From NCBI RefSeq assembly GCF_900103865.1, contig NZ_FNII01000002.1, positions 186,001 through 250,000 of the forward strand: a stretch of DNA of 64,000 nt, in the 5' to 3' direction. This document shows positions 24,456 through 33,809 of the stretch, piece by piece (within the stretch, counting starts at the first letter, position 1; every line of letters starts with the position of its first letter). The translations under genes were made by a program, and so were the position numbers. The DNA comes from Vreelandella arcis. GTDB lineage: Bacteria > Pseudomonadota > Gammaproteobacteria > Pseudomonadales > Halomonadaceae. Under the pieces are notes generated by a model that saw only the letters and a program-made list of their open reading frames with translations, was not told the origin of the DNA and ran no database searches.

Positions 24456-27353
24456 TTACGCGTCGCGGTATTCGTCGATACTAGGGCAAGAACAAATCAG
24501 TTGGCGGTCGCCAAAGACGTTATCGACGCGGTTCACCGCCGGCCAGTATTTGGATGCTTTAACCGCCTCAGTAGGGAAGGCAGCCAGTTCACGGTCGTAA
24601 GGGCGTTGCCACTCACTGTCGATGAGATCCGCCTGGGTATGCGGGGCATTGACCAAGGGGTTGTTGCCCACCGGCCAATCACCACTTTCGACTCGCGCGA
24701 TCTCTTCCCGGATAGCAATCATCGCATCGCAGAAGCGGTCGATTTCATATAGCGATTCGGATTCCGTGGGTTCAATCATCAGCGTGCCCGGTACCGGGAA
24801 CGACATGGTCGGGGCGTGGAAGCCGTAATCCATCAAGCGCTTGGCAATATCTTCTTCACTGATACCCGAAGCACTTTTAAGCGGGCGAATGTCGATAATA
24901 CATTCGTGGGCCACAGTGTCGTTCTCGCCGCGATACAGAATCGGGTAAGAGGCTTCCAGGCGCTTAGCAATGTAGTTGGCATTTAATATGGCCAACTCGG
25001 TGGCTTCGCGAAGCCCGCGCGCGCCCATCATTTTGATATACGCCCAGGAAATAGGCAGTATCGATGCGCTACCGAAAGCGGCGGCGGCAACCGCACCGCT
25101 AGTCGGATCGACGCCGTTAATGGGCGTCACAACATGGTTGGCGACATAGGGGGCCAAGTGGGCTTTGACACCAATGGGCCCCATGCCCGGCCCGCCACCG
25201 CCGTGAGGAATACAGAACGTTTTGTGCAGGTTGAGGTGTGAAACATCGCCGCCAAAATCGCCGGGGCGCGTTAACCCGACCTGGGCGTTCATGTTGGCAC
25301 CGTCGACATACACCTGGCCACCGTGCTCATGAACCACTTCGCACACCTTCCGCACATGGGATTCAAATACGCCATGCGTCGATGGGTAGGTGATCATCAC
25401 CGCAGACAGTCGCTCGCTATGCTGCTCGGCTTTGCGGGTTAGGTCGTCTAGGTCGATGTTACCGTTCTGGTCGCATTCAACGACTACCACTTCCATGCTC
25501 AACATGGCGGCAGATGCGGGGTTGGTTCCGTGGGCCGAGCTAGGGATTAAGCACACCTTGCGGTGGGCTTCCCCTTGAGCGGCTTGGTAACGACGAATCG
25601 CCAGAAGGCCCGCATATTCGCCTTGGGCACCAGAATTAGGCTGCATGGAAATATGATCGTAGCCGGTCACTTCGACCAAGAAGGCCGCCAGCTCATCGAT
25701 CATTTGATGGTAGCCCGCCACCTGATCGCGAGGCGCAAATGGGTGAAGATGCGCAAAAGCGGGCCAGGAAACCGGAATCATTTCGCTAGTGGCGTTGAGC
25801 TTCATGGTGCACGAGCCGAGCGGAATCATCGCGTGGGCCAGGGAAAGATCTTTGTTTTCCAGGCGCTTTAAGTAACGCAGCATCTCGGTTTCGCTGCGGT
25901 AGCGCTTAAACGTGGGATGCGTCAGAAAATCGCTTTCGCGCCGGTAGCCATCAGGAATCCCCGAGATGCGGTTGGTGACCACCTGTTCGTCAAGGGCTGT
26001 AATCGAAAGCCCGTGCTCATCAGATAGCAGCACGTCAAAAAGTCGCGCGACATCATGAGCGGTGGTGGTTTCGTCCAGGCTAATGCCCACATCGCCGTTG
26101 GCGAAGTAGTGCAGATTGATGTCGTGGGTCATGGCGCGGCCATGGATTTTACCCGCATCTACCTGGGTTAAACGCAGCGTATCGAACCAAGTGTGGTGTG
26201 CGAGCGTGATGCCTGCCTGCTGAAGGCCTTCCGCCAACAGTGTGGTCAGGCGGTGAACGCGTCCAGCAATGGTGCGCAGCCCCTCCGCGCCGTGGTATGT
26301 GGCGTAGAAGCCGGCAATGTTGGCGAGCAGCGCTTGCGCGGTACAAATGTTAGACGTGGCTTTCTCGCGGCGGATATGCTGCTCGCGCGTTTGCATCGCC
26401 ATACGCAACGCGGTGTTGCCTCGGCTATCTTTGGAAACACCAATAATTCGGCCTGGAATCGAGCGTTTGAGCTTGTCTGAGGTGGCGAAGAATGCTGCGT
26501 GGGGGCCACCAAAGCCCATGGGCACACCGAAACGCTGCGAGTTTCCCACCACAATATCGGCCCCCATGGCGCCCGGCTCTTTAAGCAGCACGAGGCTTAA
26601 TAAGTCGGTGGCGACACAGGTCATGATGGAACGTTCAGCGGCTGCGTTTATCAGTGGTGCTAAATCACTAATCTCGCCGCTGGCCGTGGGATATTGGAGC
26701 AACGCACCAAACACCTCGTGTTCGGGGAGAGACGCGGCCGGTCCGACAATTAGCTCAAAGCCAAAGCAATCGGCGCGGGTTTTAACCACATCCAAGGTTT
26801 GCGCGAACACATCATCGGCCACAAAGAAGGCGTTGGATTTATTTTTCTTGTTGGCCCGCTTGCATAGCGCCATTGCCTCGGCGGCGGCTGTGGCTTCGTC
26901 CAACAGCGAGGCGTTGGCAAGTTCCATACCGGTCAAATCCATGACGACCTGCTGGAAGTTGAGCAATCCTTCCAGGCGGCCTTGGGATATCTCCGGCTGG
27001 TAGGGCGTATACGCCGTGTACCAGCCAGGGTTCTCAAGGACGTTGCGCTGGATCACCGCGGGCATGTGAGTGCCGTAATAGCCTTGGCCAATATAACTTT
27101 TGGCAACACGGTTTTGGCGTGCCAACTGGCTTAAATAATCCAGGGCCTCGGCTTCGCTTCGGGGCTCGTCAAGCGCGAGTTCGCGGCCAAGGCGAATGTC
27201 GCTGGGAACGGTTTGCTCGATCAGGTCATCCATGCGCTGCAGGTCGAGCGCTTTTAACATGGTGGATACGTCGTCGGCGCTGGGGCCATTGTGACGTTTG
27301 ATAAAAGCATCGTGGTCAGCCAGTTCGGCTAATCGGCGTGTTTCAAAAGGCAT
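24456..27353 (-). CDS. gcvP: Glycine dehydrogenase (decarboxylating), P protein
   Basis: 965 residues, the full single-chain form. It is the PLP enzyme of the glycine cleavage system, decarboxylating glycine and passing the aminomethyl group to lipoyl-GcvH. The PLP-lysine region [20 protein letters not shown] is clear in the C-terminal half (about residue 700). The N-terminal half holds [20 protein letters not shown] and [18 protein letters not shown]. It follows gcvH on the same strand by 76 bases, with a hairpin in between. gcvT lies across the divergent region, after a symporter gene. Confidence 0.97.
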   Translation of the reverse strand: MPFETRRLAELADHDAFIKRHNGPSADDVSTMLKALDLQRMDDLIEQTVPSDIRLGRELALDEPRSEAEALDYLSQLARQNRVAKSYIGQGYYGTHMPAVIQRNVLENPGWYTAYTPYQPEISQGRLEGLLNFQQVVMDLTGMELANASLLDEATAAAEAMALCKRANKKNKSNAFFVADDVFAQTLDVVKTRADCFGFELIVGPAASLPEHEVFGALLQYPTASGEISDLAPLINAAAERSIMTCVATDLLSLVLLKEPGAMGADIVVGNSQRFGVPMGFGGPHAAFFATSDKLKRSIPGRIIGVSKDSRGNTALRMAMQTREQHIRREKATSNICTAQALLANIAGFYATYHGAEGLRTIAGRVHRLTTLLAEGLQQAGITLAHHTWFDTLRLTQVDAGKIHGRAMTHDINLHYFANGDVGISLDETTTAHDVARLFDVLLSDEHGLSITALDEQVVTNRISGIPDGYRRESDFLTHPTFKRYRSETEMLRYLKRLENKDLSLAHAMIPLGSCTMKLNATSEMIPVSWPAFAHLHPFAPRDQVAGYHQMIDELAAFLVEVTGYDHISMQPNSGAQGEYAGLLAIRRYQAAQGEAHRKVCLIPSSAHGTNPASAAMLSMEVVVVECDQNGNIDLDDLTRKAEQHSERLSAVMITYPSTHGVFESHVRKVCEVVHEHGGQVYVDGANMNAQVGLTRPGDFGGDVSHLNLHKTFCIPHGGGGPGMGPIGVKAHLAPYVANHVVTPINGVDPTSGAVAAAAFGSASILPISWAYIKMMGARGLREATELAILNANYIAKRLEASYPILYRGENDTVAHECIIDIRPLKSASGISEEDIAKRLMDYGFHAPTMSFPVPGTLMIEPTESESLYEIDRFCDAMIAIREEIARVESGDWPVGNNPLVNAPHTQADLIDSEWQRPYDRELAAFPTEAVKASKYWPAVNRVDNVFGDRQLICSCPSIDEYRDA

Positions 27354-27392
27354 GGAGAGGATTCCGGACGTGATGAGAAAACCGTTCAGTGC

Positions 27393-27425
27393 AAAAAGAC
27401 AACGCCTGCCCGCGGGGCAGGCGTT
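27393..27425 (-). terminator. Hairpin/terminator between gcvH and gcvP (leftward)
   Basis: A perfect 10-bp stem AACGCCTGCC/GGCAGGCGTT with a five-base loop (27401-27425). On the minus strand it is followed by GTCTTTTTGC. It sits four bases after the gcvH stop and about 40 bases before gcvP, so it can end or thin out transcription between the two, or protect the 3' end of gcvH mRNA. Confidence 0.75.
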
Positions 27426-27429
27426 AACA

Positions 27430-27819
27430 TTAGGTGTCGCTGCTTAATGTCGCTTGGTAGGCGTCGGCATCGAGCAGGCCGTCAAGTGAGCGGTCGCTCA
27501 ACTGTACCTTCATTATCCAGCCGCCTTCATAGGGGGCGTCATTGACCGTTTCAGGTGCGTCTTCCAGCGCCTCATTGATTTCGATGACCTCGCCTTCAAC
27601 GGGAGAGTAAAGGTCAGAGGCGGCTTTAACAGACTCAATGACGCCGAACTCTTGGCCTTTGGTTAGCGTAGCGCCGACTTCAGGTAGCTCGACAAACACG
27701 ACATCGCCAAGCGCGGCTTGTGCATGGTCGGTAATGCCAATGGTGACCGTACCGTCTTGATGATCAAGCACCCATTCGTGGCTCTCAGCGTAACGAAGGT
27801 TGGCAGGAAGGTTGCTCAT
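27430..27819 (-). CDS. gcvH: Glycine cleavage system H protein
   Basis: 129 residues, the usual length. It is a lipoyl carrier: the lipoylated lysine is in [20 protein letters not shown]. It shuttles the aminomethyl group from GcvP to GcvT. Typical ends are seen ([10 protein letters not shown] near the N-terminus, [10 protein letters not shown] near the C-terminus). It is first in gcvH-gcvP, and its promoter must lie in the 27820-28231 region shared with the rightward symporter gene. Confidence 0.97.
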   Translation of the reverse strand: MSNLPANLRYAESHEWVLDHQDGTVTIGITDHAQAALGDVVFVELPEVGATLTKGQEFGVIESVKAASDLYSPVEGEVIEINEALEDAPETVNDAPYEGGWIMKVQLSDRSLDGLLDADAYQATLSSDT

Positions 27820-28231
27820 GGTGATTCCCTATACGAAACGGATGTGGAGCCGTCATGTTAGCGCTTGTTCGACAGCTTGGCGATGGGCGCTATTCACGGC
27901 AAGCGTTTAACGTCGCATGGTAACGTGTTTCCGATACGAAACAAGCTTCTTGAGTCTCACTGATAGAGGGCATTGACTGTCTATATCGAGCATGGGGGAT
28001 AATCGGGTAGTGAATTGACAATATAGCGATATTAACTGCACTAAGACGACAAGAGCATGGCAAGCAACCGAACTTATGGTGTAAAACATGACGATCTAAT
28101 GTCGGTTGTAGTTCGCGAAAGGGTCGTGACACAGCCACGTTTGATGGCCAGAATAAATTGACGAATAGGCAAGGGGCCTATTGGCGTTACCTCAAATAAG
28201 ACAAACCATGACAGGGTTAAGGAGATAGCGA
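27820..28231. other. Divergent regulatory region between gcvH and the symporter gene
   Basis: About 410 bases without a gene. It should hold promoters for the leftward gcvHP and rightward symporter-gcvT units. The short element ATACGAAAC occurs twice in the same orientation (27830-27838 and about 27936-27944), a possible regulator site. The conserved core of a glycine riboswitch was looked for and not seen. Confidence 0.4.
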
Positions 28232-29620
28232 GTGGACACATTAACCAGTATTTTCGGAGCCATTAACGGGGTGGTATGGGGCCCGTTGATGCTCATCTTG
28301 CTGTTAGGGGTGGGGATCTACCTGCAGCTTGGCTTGAAACTGATGCCGATTAGGAAGCTGGGCATGGGTTTCAAGCTAATGTGGCAAGGGCGCGGTGCCA
28401 AGGATAAGAGCACCGAAAAAGACGGTGAAATATCCCCCTTCAACGCGCTGATGACAGCGTTATCCGCGACCATTGGAACCGGCAATATTGCCGGGGTGGC
28501 TACTGCCATCGCGCTTGGGGGCCCCGGGGCTGTTTTTTGGATGTGGATTACCGCACTGGTCGGCATGGCCACGAAATTTGCCGAGGCACTGCTGGCGGTG
28601 CGTTTCCGTGAAACTGATAGCACCGGCTACCATGTTGGCGGGCCGATGTTCTATATCAAAAACGGTCTCGGCAAAAAATGGATGTGGCTAGGCGTATTGT
28701 TTGCTTTCTTCGGTGCTGTTGCGGCGTTCGGTATTGGTAACACCGTCCAGTCAAACTCGGTTGCCGATGCCATGAACACCACCTTTGGTGTGCCAACCTG
28801 GCTTACCGGTGTGGTGATTATGGTGCTAGCCGGCGCGGTGATTCTTGGTGGTATCAAACGTATTGCCAAAGTGGCGGGTAAACTGGTGCCGGTGATGGGT
28901 ATCGCATATGTGGTGTCGGGCATTTTGGTGTTGATTGTTAATGCCGGGCAGATTGGCGAAGCCTTCGGGTTGATTTTCTACTACGCCTTTAATCCGGTTG
29001 CTGCTGCCGGTGGTTTTGCAGGGGCTGCCGTTATGGCCGCTATTCGCTTTGGTGTGGCGCGGGGGATTTTCTCCAACGAAGCGGGCTTGGGCAGCGCGCC
29101 GATCGCCCACGCCGCAGCGCAAACCAAAAACCCCGTGCGCCAGGGGCTGATTGCCATGTTAGGCACCTTCATCGACACAATCGTTGTGTGCACGATTACC
29201 GCCTTGGTGATTCTTACTTCAACGGTATGGATTGATGGCGAAGAGGGGGCGTCGTTGACAGCGCTTTCGTTTGACGCGGCATTACCCGGTTTCGGTAATC
29301 AAATCGTCGCGGTTGCCCTGGCTGTTTTTGCCTTCACTACGATTCTGGGCTGGTCTTTCTATGGCGAAAAATGCTTCCAGTTCCTGTTTGGTACGCGCTC
29401 GATTATGTTGTACCGCGTGTTGTTCGTGTTGGCGATTCCGCTGGGGGCGATGGCGCAGTTGGGCTTTATCTGGTTGATGGCGGATACCTTCAACGCCATG
29501 ATGGCGATTCCCAACTTGATTGCCTTGGCACTGCTGTCCCCCGTCGTCTTCAAGCTGACCAAAGACTATTTTGATGGCAAAGACGTGTTGCCGGGCGAAG
29601 CACTGGATCATGATCAATAG
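28232..29620 (+). CDS. AGCS-family sodium:alanine/glycine symporter
   Basis: 462 residues with about ten membrane segments. Family hallmarks: ATIGTGNIAGVATAIALGGPGAVFWMW near the first third and GVARGIFSNEAGLGSAPIAH later. These proteins import alanine or glycine with Na+, which suits a halophile living on sodium gradients. The GTG start follows TTAAGGAGA. It lies between gcvH and gcvT, so glycine import coupled to glycine cleavage is the likely role. The 96-base gap to gcvT contains a hairpin. Confidence 0.93.
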   Translation: MDTLTSIFGAINGVVWGPLMLILLLGVGIYLQLGLKLMPIRKLGMGFKLMWQGRGAKDKSTEKDGEISPFNALMTALSATIGTGNIAGVATAIALGGPGAVFWMWITALVGMATKFAEALLAVRFRETDSTGYHVGGPMFYIKNGLGKKWMWLGVLFAFFGAVAAFGIGNTVQSNSVADAMNTTFGVPTWLTGVVIMVLAGAVILGGIKRIAKVAGKLVPVMGIAYVVSGILVLIVNAGQIGEAFGLIFYYAFNPVAAAGGFAGAAVMAAIRFGVARGIFSNEAGLGSAPIAHAAAQTKNPVRQGLIAMLGTFIDTIVVCTITALVILTSTVWIDGEEGASLTALSFDAALPGFGNQIVAVALAVFAFTTILGWSFYGEKCFQFLFGTRSIMLYRVLFVLAIPLGAMAQLGFIWLMADTFNAMMAIPNLIALALLSPVVFKLTKDYFDGKDVLPGEALDHDQ

Positions 29621-29666
29621 CATCTGCTAGGCGCGCATGCGCATCTAGCAATGCGTTAAGCAGAGT

Positions 29667-29700
29667 CGGGAAGGCACTCGGGTGGCTTCCCGCTCTTGTT
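29667..29700 (+). terminator. Weak terminator-like hairpin between symporter gene and gcvT
   Basis: CGGGAAGGCAC pairs with GTGGCTTCCCG (one mismatch, four-base loop), followed by a poor T tract (CTCTTGTTTG). It may be partial, allowing readthrough to gcvT. Confidence 0.45.
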
Positions 29701-29716
29701 TGTAAAGGAGTGAACA

Positions 29717-30829
29717 ATGGCTGAGTTAAAACAAACCCCACTGCACGCGCTGCATCGCCGACTAGAGGCGAAGATGGTGCCTTTTGCCGGTTACGAAATG
29801 CCTGTTCAGTATCCACTGGGCGTTAAAAAAGAGCACGAGCACACACGTCAGCAATGCGGACTATTTGACGTCTCGCACATGGGGCAGGTGGCCGTCTACG
29901 GTGAAAACGTGGCTGGCGCATTAGAAACGTTGATCCCTGCTGACTTGGCGGGATTGACCGAAGGTGCACAACGTTATGGTCTGTTCACCAGTGCCGAAGG
30001 CGGTATTCTTGACGATCTGATGGTCGTTAATGCAGGGGATCATTTTTATCTGGTGGTCAATGCGGCCTGTAAAGAGCAAGACATTGCGCATCTACGATCC
30101 CATTTGGGAAATAGTCACACTATCGAGCCGCTGAATCGCGGGTTGTTGGCGCTACAAGGTCCCAGTGCTCACCAGGTGATGCAGCGCATTTGCCCAGCCG
30201 CATGCCAACTGGTGTTTATGCAGCACGGGCGTTTCAAAGTGGCCGATCAAGAGGTATGGATCAGCCGCAGTGGTTACACTGGAGAAGATGGTTTTGAAAT
30301 CTCGGTGGCCGCCGATGCCACTGAGGCCTTTGCCGAGCGCTTGCTGTCTGAACCCGAGGTGGAGGCAATCGGGCTTGGGGCGCGAGATTCGCTGCGTTTG
30401 GAGGCGGGCCTATGTCTTTATGGCCACGATATGGATACGACGACCACGCCCGTTGAAGCCGGTTTGATCTGGGCAATCAGTAAACCACGCCGCCGCGGAG
30501 GTGAACGAGAGGGAGGATTCCCAGGTGCGGATTTGATACTTCAGCAAGTCGAGGCCAAAGACCATCGCCGTAAACGCGTCGGTTTGGTCGCCGAGGGGCG
30601 CGCGCCGGTGCGTGAAGGCGCCTCGCTGGTGGACGAAGCGGGTAATGAAATAGGTCAGGTAACCTCGGGCAGTTTTGGACCTACCCTAGGTAAGCCCGTG
30701 GCGATGGGCTATGTCACGCGGGACTTTGAAGCCCCGGGTACCACGGTGTATGCCGAGGTTCGCGGCAAGCAATTGCCCATGACGGTTAGCAAAACGCCTT
30801 TTGTGGCGGCAAACTACTACCGTGGATAA
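29717..30829 (+). CDS. gcvT: Glycine cleavage system aminomethyltransferase, T protein
   Basis: 370 residues of the folate-binding aminomethyltransferase family. Hallmarks: CGLFDVSHMGQV near the N-terminus, LALQGPSA, GYTGEDGFEISV, and RDSLRLEAGLCLYGHDMD. It releases ammonia from the aminomethyl-lipoyl group and makes 5,10-methylene-tetrahydrofolate. AAAGGAG precedes the ATG. The gene is separated from gcvHP by the symporter and a divergent promoter region, whereas many relatives have a gcvTHP operon. Confidence 0.96.
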   Translation: MAELKQTPLHALHRRLEAKMVPFAGYEMPVQYPLGVKKEHEHTRQQCGLFDVSHMGQVAVYGENVAGALETLIPADLAGLTEGAQRYGLFTSAEGGILDDLMVVNAGDHFYLVVNAACKEQDIAHLRSHLGNSHTIEPLNRGLLALQGPSAHQVMQRICPAACQLVFMQHGRFKVADQEVWISRSGYTGEDGFEISVAADATEAFAERLLSEPEVEAIGLGARDSLRLEAGLCLYGHDMDTTTTPVEAGLIWAISKPRRRGGEREGGFPGADLILQQVEAKDHRRKRVGLVAEGRAPVREGASLVDEAGNEIGQVTSGSFGPTLGKPVAMGYVTRDFEAPGTTVYAEVRGKQLPMTVSKTPFVAANYYRG

Positions 30830-30848
30830 TCGGTAAGCCATTAAATGA

Positions 30849-30875
30849 GCCCCGCTATGGCGTTCGCAGCGGGGC
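30849..30875. terminator. Bidirectional hairpin between gcvT and the LysM lipoprotein gene
   Basis: GCCCCGCT (30849-30856) pairs with AGCGGGGC (30868-30875) in the gap between two convergent genes. T tracts are weak on both sides. Confidence 0.55.
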
Positions 30876-30880
30876 CGTTG

Positions 30881-31840
30881 TCAGTTTAATACCTTCCGGG
30901 GATCGATAGGTTTCCCACCCTGACGCAAATCAAACAGCAGATCATAACGTCCGGTCGCGCGACTTTTGCCTATTTGGCAAACGGGGTCGCCCGCCGTGAC
31001 CTGATCGCCTTGCTTCACTGTTAACCGCTCACAAAGGGCATAGACGCTTTGCAAATTATCGGCATGGTGAATAATTACCACTTTTTCAAGTTGCCGCATG
31101 CTGTTGGCAAAGCGAACCTCGCCTGGTGCCACAGCGGTTGCGTTGGCGCCGGCCTGCGTTGCCAGCAGCATGGGCTGAAGTGTGCCACGGCTATCAGGTC
31201 CAAAACGACGCACGATACGGTAATCGTCGAGCGGCCAGGGCCAGCGTTTGGCAGATGTAGGTAGCGACGATGAAGGCGTGCTAGGCGTCGGTTTGGCAGC
31301 TGAGCGGGTGCTGGGCTTACCTGAAGGCGCGCTGGATGTCGCGGTACGACTCGACCCCACAGGAATATTGATCAGTTGGCCAACGCGCAGCGATGTTGCT
31401 GAGATACCGGCATTCGCGCTTTGCAGCCGAGACGCCGTGGTGCCGAAGTGACGAGCCAGGCTCGAAAAGGTATCGCCAGGGCGAATTTGATAGCGATATG
31501 GCCCGCTTGCCGGGGCGCGTTCCTGCTGAGTAGGGACGAGCAAGCGTTGCCCAACGGCAAGGTGTCGGGCTTTGACGCCTGGATTGAAACGCTGCAAACG
31601 TTCAAGAGGGACGTTGGCGCGTTTGGCTAACTGCCCCAGCGTATCGCCGCGTTTAACTGCAACCCAGTTGCCGCTGATTTGTGTCGCCGCCGGGGCCGCT
31701 ACCCGTTGAGAAGACGCTGGTGTATTCGCGCAGCCAGCCAGTACGCCCATTACCATCAGAGCGCCCAGCCATTGGCTTATGCGTGATCGATTTGACCATC
31801 CAATTGAGCGTCTTTTTCCTGCCAGAGCGCATTGATCCAT
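30881..31840 (-). CDS. LysM / degenerate LytM (M23-like) lipoprotein, NlpD/EnvC type
   Basis: 319 residues. The lipobox VLAGCANT (Cys37) predicts an outer-membrane lipoprotein. Two LysM repeats follow (VKRGDTLGQLAKRANV and IRPGDTFSSLARHFGT), each peptidoglycan-binding, then a Ser/Thr/Pro linker and a C-terminal M23 fold. Catalytic zinc ligands are missing: the HxH position reads YDLLFDL. This fits NlpD/EnvC-like amidase activators rather than an active endopeptidase. The start overlaps the upstream acyltransferase gene by 64 bases; no later start keeps the signal peptide basic region. Confidence 0.85.
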   Translation of the reverse strand: MDQCALAGKRRSIGWSNRSRISQWLGALMVMGVLAGCANTPASSQRVAAPAATQISGNWVAVKRGDTLGQLAKRANVPLERLQRFNPGVKARHLAVGQRLLVPTQQERAPASGPYRYQIRPGDTFSSLARHFGTTASRLQSANAGISATSLRVGQLINIPVGSSRTATSSAPSGKPSTRSAAKPTPSTPSSSLPTSAKRWPWPLDDYRIVRRFGPDSRGTLQPMLLATQAGANATAVAPGEVRFANSMRQLEKVVIIHHADNLQSVYALCERLTVKQGDQVTAGDPVCQIGKSRATGRYDLLFDLRQGGKPIDPRKVLN

Positions 31841-32658
31841 GTGTGGAATTGTTCCTTGTGCTGCGTTTCGGCGTGATAGTTAGCAGTTAGCATCCATTTT
31901 GGTACCTCAAGGATGCGAGCCCGTAAGGTGACCGGTGCTTCCTGGCCGCATAAGAAGCCCCAAAAACTGGGATTGGGGTTGGCGTAGCTCAAGGTAACGT
32001 CGAGGATGCCGTCGAGTTGATCGCCCAGCAAGTTGAGTACTTGGGCCACTCCGCCCGCTTTGGGGCGAAGCAGGTGGCGATAAGGGCTTTGTTGCCGAGC
32101 ATGTTTGTGTGGGGTGAAACGGGTACCTTCCACAAAATTAAATATGGCAATGGGGGCCTGACGGGCGCGTGCGCACATGCGCTCAGTGGCTTCTCTATCT
32201 AAGGTTGCGAGCGTCGGATTCTGGGCAATTTGCGCACGGGTGATGCGACGCATAATGGGAAATTCGAGAGCCCAAAAGGCTAGGCCAACAACGGGGATCC
32301 ACAGTAATTGCCGTTTAACAAAGAAACGTGGCATGGGGATCCGCCGATGCAGCACCATCAGCAGCATGAAAATGTCGGTCCAGCTACGGTGGTTAGAAAT
32401 AACCAACCACCACTGATCGGGGCGCAGGTTGTCAGGTAAAGACGCATCCAGCCGTGGTTTGATCCAGCGGCGCATCCACCATAAGTTGCCGCCAATCCAG
32501 TTCAGAGCAACGCGGTTAATCCCTTCTTGCACGGTTTTTCTGAGGCGACCCGCGGGCGTCACGAGTTTGACCAGCGTCAGCGTCGTCAGCGGTATCCCCC
32601 AAAAAAGCGTATTGAGCGTTAACAGGGTGACGCTAACCACCCCTTTCAACATCGGCAT
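31777..32658 (-). CDS. PlsC-domain acyltransferase (YihG-like)
   Basis: 293 residues. Acyltransferase motifs are visible: NHRSWTDIFML (H-x4-D, near residue 95) and NFVEGTRFTPHK (EGTR). An N-terminal hydrophobic segment (SVTLLTLNTLFWGIPLTTLTL) anchors it to the inner membrane. The pattern matches the YihG/LPLAT group that transfers acyl chains to lysophospholipids. AAGGAAA precedes the ATG. The gene overlaps the downstream LysM lipoprotein gene by 64 bases, so they form one envelope-related operon. Confidence 0.88.
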   Translation of the reverse strand: MPMLKGVVSVTLLTLNTLFWGIPLTTLTLVKLVTPAGRLRKTVQEGINRVALNWIGGNLWWMRRWIKPRLDASLPDNLRPDQWWLVISNHRSWTDIFMLLMVLHRRIPMPRFFVKRQLLWIPVVGLAFWALEFPIMRRITRAQIAQNPTLATLDREATERMCARARQAPIAIFNFVEGTRFTPHKHARQQSPYRHLLRPKAGGVAQVLNLLGDQLDGILDVTLSYANPNPSFWGFLCGQEAPVTLRARILEVPKWMLTANYHAETQHKEQFHTWINALWQEKDAQLDGQIDHA

Positions 32659-32710
32659 ACCGCGTTTCCTTAGCTTTCTAATGCGTATTGATGAATGCTA
32701 AAGGATATTG

Positions 32711-33622
32711 CTAACCCTGCCCAGCCTCATGCTCAGGTAAGTAGGGCGCTTGAACCGTTTCCATCAATACAGCGCGCAGCGCATGAGCGGCCACAGAGAG
32801 CTCTTGCTGGGTTAGGATGCCAACGTGGCAGGCAATGGTGGGCGACGTTAATGGCAAGCAGCGAGCGCCCAGTGCCTGCATTTGGCGCAGGCACATCGAG
32901 GGTACCGCGCTCACCCCTAGGCCCTCCGCCACCATGCGCCCGACAGTCGATAATTGATGGCTTTCAAAAGCGACGGGTAAATCAATATGTTGTTTAGCAA
33001 GTGCTTGTTCTAATAAGCGGCGAACCATCGATGGGCGCTGTAAGGTCATAAAATCTTCGCTAAGCAGCTGTTCCCATGATAGCGATGTATATCGGTTTAA
33101 CGCTGAGGTTGGCGAAATAATGGCGACAAAATGGTCTTCGAATAATGGGGTGAAAGACAGGCTCCCGCTGCCTTCCGGTGAGAAGGCGATGCCCATTTCT
33201 ACTTGGCGCGAGCGCACCATGTCGGTAACGTCTTCGTTGATGACATCGTGAACGGTCACGTTGATTTTGGGGTATTGTTGACGAAATCTAACTAAGGCAC
33301 CGGGTAGCAAGTTGCAGGCAAATGCAGGCATGGCGGCCACACTTAGCCTACCCAGTTGCAATGTGAAGCGCTGTCGCAGGCGTTCTTCGGTATTGTCCCA
33401 CTGGGCCAGCAAATGCTTGGCCAATGGCAGTAGGGACTCGCCTTCGGGCGTTAACCGGACGCTCCGCGTGCTGCGCAGCAATAACTTGCCCCCCAGAGCG
33501 TCTTCCAGTCCTTTTATGGCTAAACTAAGGGCAGGCTGCGATAAATGAAGCCGCTCGCAGGCCTGGGTAAAGCTCAGGGTTTGGGCAACGGCCAAGAAGG
33601 CGCGTAATTGCTTCACGGTCAT
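32711..33622 (-). CDS. LysR-family transcriptional regulator divergent from scoAB
   Basis: 303 residues from ATG 33622 (MTVKQLRAFLAVAQTLSFTQ). The HTH reads ACERLHLSQPALSLAIKGLE. An effector-binding domain follows. The long upstream extension up to 33739 has a Phe/Ile-rich sequence from the AT-rich promoter region and is rejected. Being divergent from scoA with a 187-base AT-rich gap, it is the natural candidate to regulate the CoA-transferase genes; this is inference from position. Confidence 0.88.
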   Translation of the reverse strand: MTVKQLRAFLAVAQTLSFTQACERLHLSQPALSLAIKGLEDALGGKLLLRSTRSVRLTPEGESLLPLAKHLLAQWDNTEERLRQRFTLQLGRLSVAAMPAFACNLLPGALVRFRQQYPKINVTVHDVINEDVTDMVRSRQVEMGIAFSPEGSGSLSFTPLFEDHFVAIISPTSALNRYTSLSWEQLLSEDFMTLQRPSMVRRLLEQALAKQHIDLPVAFESHQLSTVGRMVAEGLGVSAVPSMCLRQMQALGARCLPLTSPTIACHVGILTQQELSVAAHALRAVLMETVQAPYLPEHEAGQG

Positions 33623-33809
33623 GGGCGACTCTTTTATTAGTTGTATAAATATATTGATAAAAAAAACAAACTTAACAAATATATTATCTGGCATAACACT
33701 GCTAGAAGGAAGTCTACGTAGCGTTAGTCGAGGTAGCACCGTAGCGTGGTCTTAGCGACATTGGCGTATCACCGACAACAATTCATCGACAACAAGGCGA
33801 GGCATAACA
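33623..33809. promoter_or_regulatory. Divergent promoter region lysR | scoAB with AT-rich direct repeat
   Basis: The nine-base element AAATATATT occurs at 33647-33655 and 33677-33685, thirty bases (about three helical turns) apart in the same orientation. It is a candidate operator or an MvaT-binding tract. No clear -35/-10 pair is claimed. Confidence 0.4.

Noticed and set aside
26317..27003. 228-codon plus-strand open frame inside gcvP.
   Set aside because: It runs antisense to well-conserved gcvP sequence and has a Ser/Ala-rich composition typical of frame shadows.
27820..28231. Possible glycine riboswitch upstream of gcvH or the symporter gene.
   Set aside because: The conserved paired core of glycine riboswitches was not found on either strand.
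29400..29416. TATGTTGTA, which matches part of the E. coli Ter core, in view of the Tus-like gene in this window.
   Set aside because: It lies inside the symporter coding sequence, lacks the rest of the Ter core, and the Ter motif of this lineage is unknown. One short match in 64 kb is expected by chance.
30881..31840. Active M23 zinc endopeptidase.
   Set aside because: The HxH and first His/Asp zinc ligands are replaced, so only an activator or binding role is supported.
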